Positions 33,541 to 37,670 of a stretch of 37,670 bases of DNA are shown here, piece after piece. Made by a program: the position numbers and the translations under genes. Positions within the stretch are counted from its first letter, which is position 1. Each line of letters opens with the position of its first letter. The stretch is from Chloroflexota bacterium (GTDB lineage Bacteria > Chloroflexota > Anaerolineae > Aggregatilineales > Phototrophicaceae), in NCBI GenBank assembly GCA_028873975.1, contig JAPPMO010000061.1:1-37670 (forward strand), read 5' to 3'. The notes beneath the pieces were generated by a model. The model had not been told where the DNA came from and made no database searches. It worked only from the letters and a program-made list of their open reading frames with translations.

Positions 33541-34649
33541 TCTCTGGTCAGGAATTCATGCACCAGGGACTGGAAGTGATGGACGCCGTTTTCGCGCAAA
33601 ACCGAGAATCGACCGCTGTCATAGGCTTTGGATCGCAGGCCGCGCTGAACCCATTCGCATAGCTCGATATCCTCTTGCTGAATCTCGTCGCTGAAGGCGA
33701 TGATCTGCTGCATGCTTTCCCAGCCGGCACCCGTGCCGGGAGATTCGAAATACCATTCGAAAACGGTCAAGGTCTTGTCATGTCCCAGCGGGATGATGAT
33801 GTTGATCGAGGTATTGTCCAAATACACGTTCAGCATCACATTGGGGAATATCCAGTAATAGAGCGCGTCTTGCTCGCCTTCGCCACTGCGTACATAGCGG
33901 CGATCGCGCGCTTCGCCGGCATTGAGTTCTCGTATCGGCGCATGCTGTTTGGAGTAGTAACGGAAAGTATCAACACGATATTGGTCGTAGTCGATCTCGC
34001 GAAAGAGGCCTGGATGGGCAATCGGCAAATGATAGCCTTCCAGATAATTGTCGACGTAAACCTTCCAATTGCAATTGATCATGTAGTCGCGGCGCTCGAC
34101 CAGGCGCATCTTTTCCAAGTCGAAGCCGGCCGCTCGAATCTCTTGGTGGATCCCGCCATAAGCTGCCGACAAAGATTCGGCCTCGGGATCCAGATTGACG
34201 AAGACCCAGGGTCCCCAGGCTTCAACTTGAATCGGCTGCAAACAAACGTCGTCCTTGTTCCAATTCCGCACGCCTTCAAACTCCGGCGCGCGCAAGAGTT
34301 TGCCATCAAGGTCGTAGGTCCAGCCGTGATACTTGCACTGCAAGCTCTTGCGATTGCCGCGCCCTTGCGCCACCACCGCGGCGCGGTGCGGGCAAACATT
34401 GTAAAAGGCGCGCAATTCTCCCTTGCCGTTGCGCGCAAGAACCAAAGGCTGATCGAGCACTTCGCAACTGAAGAAGTCGCCAATGCGCGCGAGATCATCC
34501 AGGCGTCCCACGGGCTGCCAGGTCTTGTAGAATATTTTTTCCGCTTCCAGCTTCAGGAAGTCCGGTTCGACATACCAGCGCGCCGGCATGGTCGCAGCCG
34601 TAGCCAGGTTCAATGAAGGACTGTAATCACTCAAATCCAGTGAATTCAT
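33537..34649 (-). CDS. Rieske aromatic-ring-hydroxylating-type oxygenase, alpha subunit
   Basis: 370 residues from ATG 34647-34649 behind a GGGAAAGAAAAG site. The Rieske [2Fe-2S] ligands are complete: C86-P-H88 (YNVCPHRAA) and C105-K-Y-H108 (QCKYHGWTYDLDG). The mononuclear iron site follows in 'VDNYLEGYHLPIAHPGL' (H207, H212, with D200 in the bridging position). The C-terminal 'EDIELCEWVQRGLRS' and 'GRFSVLRENGVHHF' resemble glycine-betaine/carnitine/choline-type oxygenases more than classical aromatic dioxygenases. No reductase gene is nearby, so electrons must come from elsewhere. Substrate uncertain. Confidence 0.92.
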   Translation of the reverse strand: MNSLDLSDYSPSLNLATAATMPARWYVEPDFLKLEAEKIFYKTWQPVGRLDDLARIGDFFSCEVLDQPLVLARNGKGELRAFYNVCPHRAAVVAQGRGNRKSLQCKYHGWTYDLDGKLLRAPEFEGVRNWNKDDVCLQPIQVEAWGPWVFVNLDPEAESLSAAYGGIHQEIRAAGFDLEKMRLVERRDYMINCNWKVYVDNYLEGYHLPIAHPGLFREIDYDQYRVDTFRYYSKQHAPIRELNAGEARDRRYVRSGEGEQDALYYWIFPNVMLNVYLDNTSINIIIPLGHDKTLTVFEWYFESPGTGAGWESMQQIIAFSDEIQQEDIELCEWVQRGLRSKAYDSGRFSVLRENGVHHFQSLVHEFLTRD

Positions 34650-34842
34650 CTTTTCTTTCCCTGTCTGGTGTCTTTGCGGCATTTTGACAGATACCGGCCT
34701 GCGATGCAGCCCGTTGCGCGCTTAGTATGCCGCGGAGGATCCGCGAAAATATCGCCAGCCCCCGCAACGCGCTATCGGCTTGCTGTTCATCCATGTTAAA
34801 GAAGTGTAAAACCACAACTACTACAATGACAACAGTTTTTCG

Positions 34843-34848
34843 TATAAT
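34843..34848 (+). promoter_or_regulatory. possible -10 box of the M50B-like gene
   Basis: TATAAT about 100 bp upstream of ATG 34951, in the 300-bp divergent gap next to the Rieske gene. No clear -35. Confidence 0.35.
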
Positions 34849-34950
34849 GGATCACGTAGGGAGCCTTCGCCCGGCGATGCAATTCACGGGCAACAGGCGG
34901 GATCGTCAACATGAGGTGCTTCGAGACACTGATACTGGAGAATTGACAAC

Positions 34951-36069
34951 ATGCGAATGCTGTTACGCGCGTTTTGGGGGCTAGTGCTGCTACTGAGCAT
35001 TTTGTGGATTGCAGCGGGGCTTGCTGTGGCTGCGGACATCATGCCCGGCGATACCATAATGACAGAATTCACAGCGCAGGTGGAAAACTTTGCGAGCCGC
35101 TTGAACGTCGACCAAATCGAAGGTTATTCCACCCCGGTATTTTTCGTCGCTAGCGGGGCGCCATTGTTCTTGATCGCCGCGTTCTTTTTCAGGCGCAATA
35201 ATCGCGCTCCCCGCTCGCGAAAAGCAAAGGCGGGAGCGGGGACGGCAACTGGCGCGGAGGGCGAATCGGCCATCCCCGTGCCATTCCCCGACAGCAAGCC
35301 AGCCCAAGAGACAAAAGGGAACGTGCGCGCCCTGCGCCGGCAAACGCTCTTGATCTCGGCACTGGCTTTTCTAGCGGTGTTTTTTCTGTGGAACCAACGT
35401 GAAATGGAGATGCTGCTCTACCCCTTGCGCTTGTTTGTCACCTTCGTCCACGAGGCGGGTCATGCGCTTGCGGCATTGATCTCCGGCGGGCAAGTACAAG
35501 GCTTTACTGTGAATGCCAATGGATCTGGCATGGCTGTCACCGCCGGGGGCAACCGCGCCTTGATTCTGCCAGCCGGATACCTGGGAGCGGCGCTCTTTGG
35601 TTCCTTGCTCTTCCTGCTCAGCAATCGCGCCCCGCGCTGGGCCTCGGGCATTGCGATGGCGCTTGGCGCGATTTTGATAGGCATTACAGTTCTCTATGGA
35701 CGCCCCGATAGCTCTGGCGTGCCCGTCGCCCTCGCCATCGGCGTCGGCTTTGGGACAATCATCTTGCTCATTGGCGCAAAAGCGCCGCGGATTGTCAACC
35801 AGTTGCTCCTGAGTATTCTGGCAGTGATTACAGCCTTGGAGGCTGTTTACGATTTGAAATTTATCTTGGATGGGTCCTTGAATGGCACAATCCATCCCCA
35901 AAACGATGCCGTGAGATTCGCCCAGGAATTTACGCCCTTGCTGCCTGTCGCGGTCGTTGCGCTGCTCTGGGCGGGGATCGCAGTTTTCATGCTGGCAGCA
36001 GCAATTTACTTCGGCATGTTCAAGCCACTGCGAAACGAAATCCAGGCTGTCGTGAACGGCCAATCGTAA
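34951..36069 (+). CDS. M50B-like membrane metalloprotease
   Basis: 372 residues. An N-terminal signal-like helix (MRMLLRAFWGLVLLLSILWI), an extracytoplasmic stretch, a second helix (60-80), a charged low-complexity loop (82-130), then a polytopic core. FVTFVHEAGHALAALISGG (HEAGH at 167-171) is the zinc-binding HExxH of the M50B-like family. 'VYDLKFIL' near residue 305 may give the third ligand, as the Asp is kept in the paralog. 'ALILPAGYLGAALFGSLLFLLSNRAP' is also a family feature. Such proteases cut within or near the membrane; the substrate is unknown. A paralog lies downstream. Confidence 0.88.
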   Translation: MRMLLRAFWGLVLLLSILWIAAGLAVAADIMPGDTIMTEFTAQVENFASRLNVDQIEGYSTPVFFVASGAPLFLIAAFFFRRNNRAPRSRKAKAGAGTATGAEGESAIPVPFPDSKPAQETKGNVRALRRQTLLISALAFLAVFFLWNQREMEMLLYPLRLFVTFVHEAGHALAALISGGQVQGFTVNANGSGMAVTAGGNRALILPAGYLGAALFGSLLFLLSNRAPRWASGIAMALGAILIGITVLYGRPDSSGVPVALAIGVGFGTIILLIGAKAPRIVNQLLLSILAVITALEAVYDLKFILDGSLNGTIHPQNDAVRFAQEFTPLLPVAVVALLWAGIAVFMLAAAIYFGMFKPLRNEIQAVVNGQS

Positions 36070-36142
36070 ACAAAGTGTAAATTCTCGTCCATTCTCTTGC
36101 GTCGGCGGGGCGAATGCCATAGATTGTAGTCAAATCAACATG

Positions 36143-36250
36143 CAGCCGCTCGGCGCGTAAGCGGCGAAAAGGTCACAGGAATGCCGCGCTGCCGCAAATT
36201 AGCAAGCCTTCTCGCCGCATGAGGGATGCGGTTTACATAAACGGGAGAAA
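36143..36250. repeat. structured intergenic repeat, copy 3
   Basis: Between the two M50B-like genes. GCCGCT (36145-36150) pairs with AGCGGC (36160-36165), and CCGCAT (36215-36220) with ATGCGG (36226-36231) around GAGGG. GGTCACAGGAATGCC is shared with copy 2 and GCGGTTTACATAA with copy 1. Its right end runs into the GGGAG ribosome site of the next gene. Confidence 0.65.
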
Positions 36251-36254
36251 TCTC

Positions 36255-37061
36255 ATGTTAAGAGCTTTCGTTGAGCGCAAAGTCCGCCGGCAAATCGTTC
36301 TCAGGAGCCTGCTGATTTCATCGCTGGCTTTTGCGGCATTGCTCGCGCTTTTCTTCACGCAGGGTACGGAAGGTCTGCTGAAGCCGGTGAGTATGTTCGC
36401 CGACAACTTCAGCGGCGCGCTGCACAATATCGCCATGGTCTTTTCTGGCGCTTCCGTGGAAGGCTTCACGCTCTCGCCAGAAGGCAACTATATGATTAGC
36501 TATCAGGGCGGCGCCGGGGCCCTCTGGCTGCCAGCTGGCTATCTCGGCTCGGCTTTGCTTGGCTCGATCATGTTCTTCCTGGTCAATCGCGCGCCTCACC
36601 TGCTGCGCGGCATGACAGCGCTGACGGGATTCTTCACGGTCGGCTACCTGGCGCTGTTCATCCGCCCGGACGCCACCGGCGACTGGCTCTCCTGGTTTGC
36701 CTGCGCTGGCTTCGGCCTACTGTTGATCGCCCTGGGCTGGAAAGGTCGCGGCGATATCAATCAGTTCTGGTCATGGCGTTCGCTCACGCAGATTGTCATG
36801 ACCGTCGTGGCTCTGATGACAGCATTGCATATCGTGCTTGACTTGCCCTATGTCTTGTCAGCCCCGGCGCGTCATCCCGAGGCAGCGAACACGATTGTCA
36901 ATGCGGTAGCCGCCTTCGCTGAAGAGGTCCTGGGCGGCGCGTCCGTCTCCCTCATCGCTTATTCCTGGTCCGCCATCGCCATCGGTCTATTCGGTTTCGC
37001 TTTCTATCGCAGCATCCCACGCCAGCTTCAACAAATCCCGAATAACGACGACATCGTGTGA
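36255..37061 (+). CDS. M50B-like paralog without HExxH (pseudoprotease)
   Basis: 268 residues from ATG 36255, seven bases after GGGAG; the frame is open upstream to 36219 through the repeat. Aligns with the preceding protein over the core: 'SVEGFTLSPEGNYMISY' versus 'QVQGFTVNANGSGMAVT', and 'LWLPAGYLGSALLGSIMFFLVNRAPHLLRG' versus 'LILPAGYLGAALFGSLLFLLSNRAPRWASG'. At the metal site HEAGH is replaced by SGALH (residues 53-57), so the first His and the catalytic Glu are lost. It lacks the partner's N-terminal extracytoplasmic part. Probably a non-catalytic membrane partner or regulator; this is inference. Confidence 0.87.
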   Translation: MLRAFVERKVRRQIVLRSLLISSLAFAALLALFFTQGTEGLLKPVSMFADNFSGALHNIAMVFSGASVEGFTLSPEGNYMISYQGGAGALWLPAGYLGSALLGSIMFFLVNRAPHLLRGMTALTGFFTVGYLALFIRPDATGDWLSWFACAGFGLLLIALGWKGRGDINQFWSWRSLTQIVMTVVALMTALHIVLDLPYVLSAPARHPEAANTIVNAVAAFAEEVLGGASVSLIAYSWSAIAIGLFGFAFYRSIPRQLQQIPNNDDIV

Positions 37062-37098
37062 TAGTCGCTATAAAACCCGTCCTGAATCCGCAATGCGA

Positions 37099-37126
37099 GG
37101 GCATGCGCCGGAAACATGCCCTTTTT
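37099..37126 (+). terminator. intrinsic terminator after the M50B-like pair
   Basis: GGGCATG (37099-37105) pairs with CATGCCC (37115-37121) around a nine-base loop, followed directly by TTTTT. 37 bp after the stop. Confidence 0.85.
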
Positions 37127-37195
37127 GCTTTTTTTGGCGTCAAACGGCGCTGGCCGCTCTGGCGGCGGTCAATCACAGTAGCATAGGAGCATGTT

Positions 37196-37480
37196 ATGGC
37201 AAAGGCTATCTGGAACGGCAAAGTCATCGCCGAAAGCGACAAGCCGCTTATCGTCGAAGGCAACCTCTATTTTCCGCGCGATAGAGTTCAGGCCGAATTC
37301 CTGCGCGAAAGCGACACGCGCACGACCTGCCCCTGGAAAGGCGAAGCCAGCTACTTTCACCTGGAGGTAGACGGGAAAGAAAACCGCGACGCGGCCTGGT
37401 TCTACCCGGAACCCAAGAAAGCCGCGCAACAGATCAAAGATCATGTCGCTTTCTGGCGCGGCGTCTCCATCGAGCGATAA
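37196..37480 (+). CDS. DUF427 family protein
   Basis: 94 residues. 'KAIWNGKVIAESDKPLIVEGNLYFPRDRV', 'TTCPWKGEASYFHLEVDG' and 'AAWFYPEPKKAAQQIKDHVAFW' are the hallmarks of DUF427 (PF04248), a small beta-tent fold of unknown biochemical role. TAGGAG lies seven bases before the ATG. Single-gene unit between two terminators. Confidence 0.95.
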   Translation: MAKAIWNGKVIAESDKPLIVEGNLYFPRDRVQAEFLRESDTRTTCPWKGEASYFHLEVDGKENRDAAWFYPEPKKAAQQIKDHVAFWRGVSIER

Positions 37481-37550
37481 GACAGCGGCAACCGCGTTTT
37501 TCCTCGGCGCCTGCCTTAGTGGTATTTGGCTCCATGTCAAAGCAATAGCC

Positions 37551-37578
37551 GGCGGACAAAGGTCGTCCGCCATTTTTT
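37551..37578 (+). terminator. intrinsic terminator after the DUF427 gene
   Basis: GGCGGAC (37551-37557) pairs with GTCCGCC (37565-37571), seven base pairs with a seven-base loop, then ATTTTTT. Confidence 0.9.
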
Positions 37579-37639
37579 CGCATGCCACCAAAGGTCGTTG
37601 CTAGAGCAATCGCATGGGTGCATTTCAGATTATTGGCAA

Positions 37640-37670
37640 TTAACCACCGAGGACACCGAGGGTCGCGTAG
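37640..37670. repeat. dispersed CACCGAG-family repeat at the window end
   Basis: TTAACCACCGAGGACACCGA, then GGGTCGCGTAG; matches the left arm at 21334-21367, and the GGTCGCGTAG tail also occurs near 5520. Runs off the window. Confidence 0.65.

Noticed and set aside
33675..34616. 313-aa plus-strand frame
   Set aside because: Antisense to the Rieske oxygenase, whose iron-binding residues prove the minus strand.
34727..34984. 85-aa plus-strand frame before the M50B-like gene
   Set aside because: Overlaps the start of that gene, Thr-run composition, no ribosome site; more likely a leader region.

Overview
The window is a dense bacterial chromosome segment of fairly high GC with short intergenic gaps. 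Gene content points to the phylum Chloroflexota, perhaps an Anaerolineae-like lineage. The clues are a UGSC selenoprotein, large TIR and NACHT proteins, a long LivM, and dispersed 'ACACCGAGG' type repeats. That assignment is inference, because no rRNA or other marker gene is present.

Left part (1-5353, mostly minus strand): a two-gene redox unit. A thioredoxin-fold fusion protein is followed by a UGSC-type selenoprotein whose frame continues through an in-frame TGA. The TGA is followed at the right distance by a hairpin that fits a bacterial SECIS. A tiny membrane protein and a three-gene minus-strand unit follow (glycosyltransferase, terpene-cyclase-fold protein, Cys-cluster protein).

5771-14446 (plus strand): a branched-chain amino acid type ABC transporter with two tandem secreted binding proteins (LivJ-like), LivH, an unusually long LivM, LivG and LivF, then an APH-fold kinase. 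A convergent EamA transporter (14436-15338) closes the region.

15490-25831 (plus strand): the accessory island and the best candidate for an undescribed system. It encodes a TIR protein with a degenerate P-loop region and HEAT repeats, coupled by ATGA to a TIR protein with a C-terminal FGE/C-type-lectin-fold domain. After a repeat-bearing gap come a 172-aa protein of unknown function and a canonical NACHT ATPase. These two share a GHVxFAGxD motif. A secreted PQQ-type sugar dehydrogenase is coupled to the NACHT gene by another ATGA overlap. Known TIR and NACHT proteins suggest immune-like NAD+-cleaving signalling, but nothing in the sequence proves it.

25836-37670: a duplicated coiled-coil membrane protein, mannose-6-phosphate isomerase, a secreted protein, ClpB, a Trm112-like protein, a YbhN/UPF0104 membrane protein, a Rieske oxygenase, an M50B-like metalloprotease with a tandem paralog that has lost HExxH, and a DUF427 protein. 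Two good intrinsic terminators lie at the right end.

Two repeat families run through the intergenic spaces. One is a roughly 110-bp structured element in three copies (7076, 31985, 36143). The other is a degenerate family with 'CACCGAGGACACCGAG' cores, seen near both window ends, upstream of livJ, and inside the TIR/NACHT island. No tRNA, rRNA, CRISPR array, transposase or phage gene was seen.
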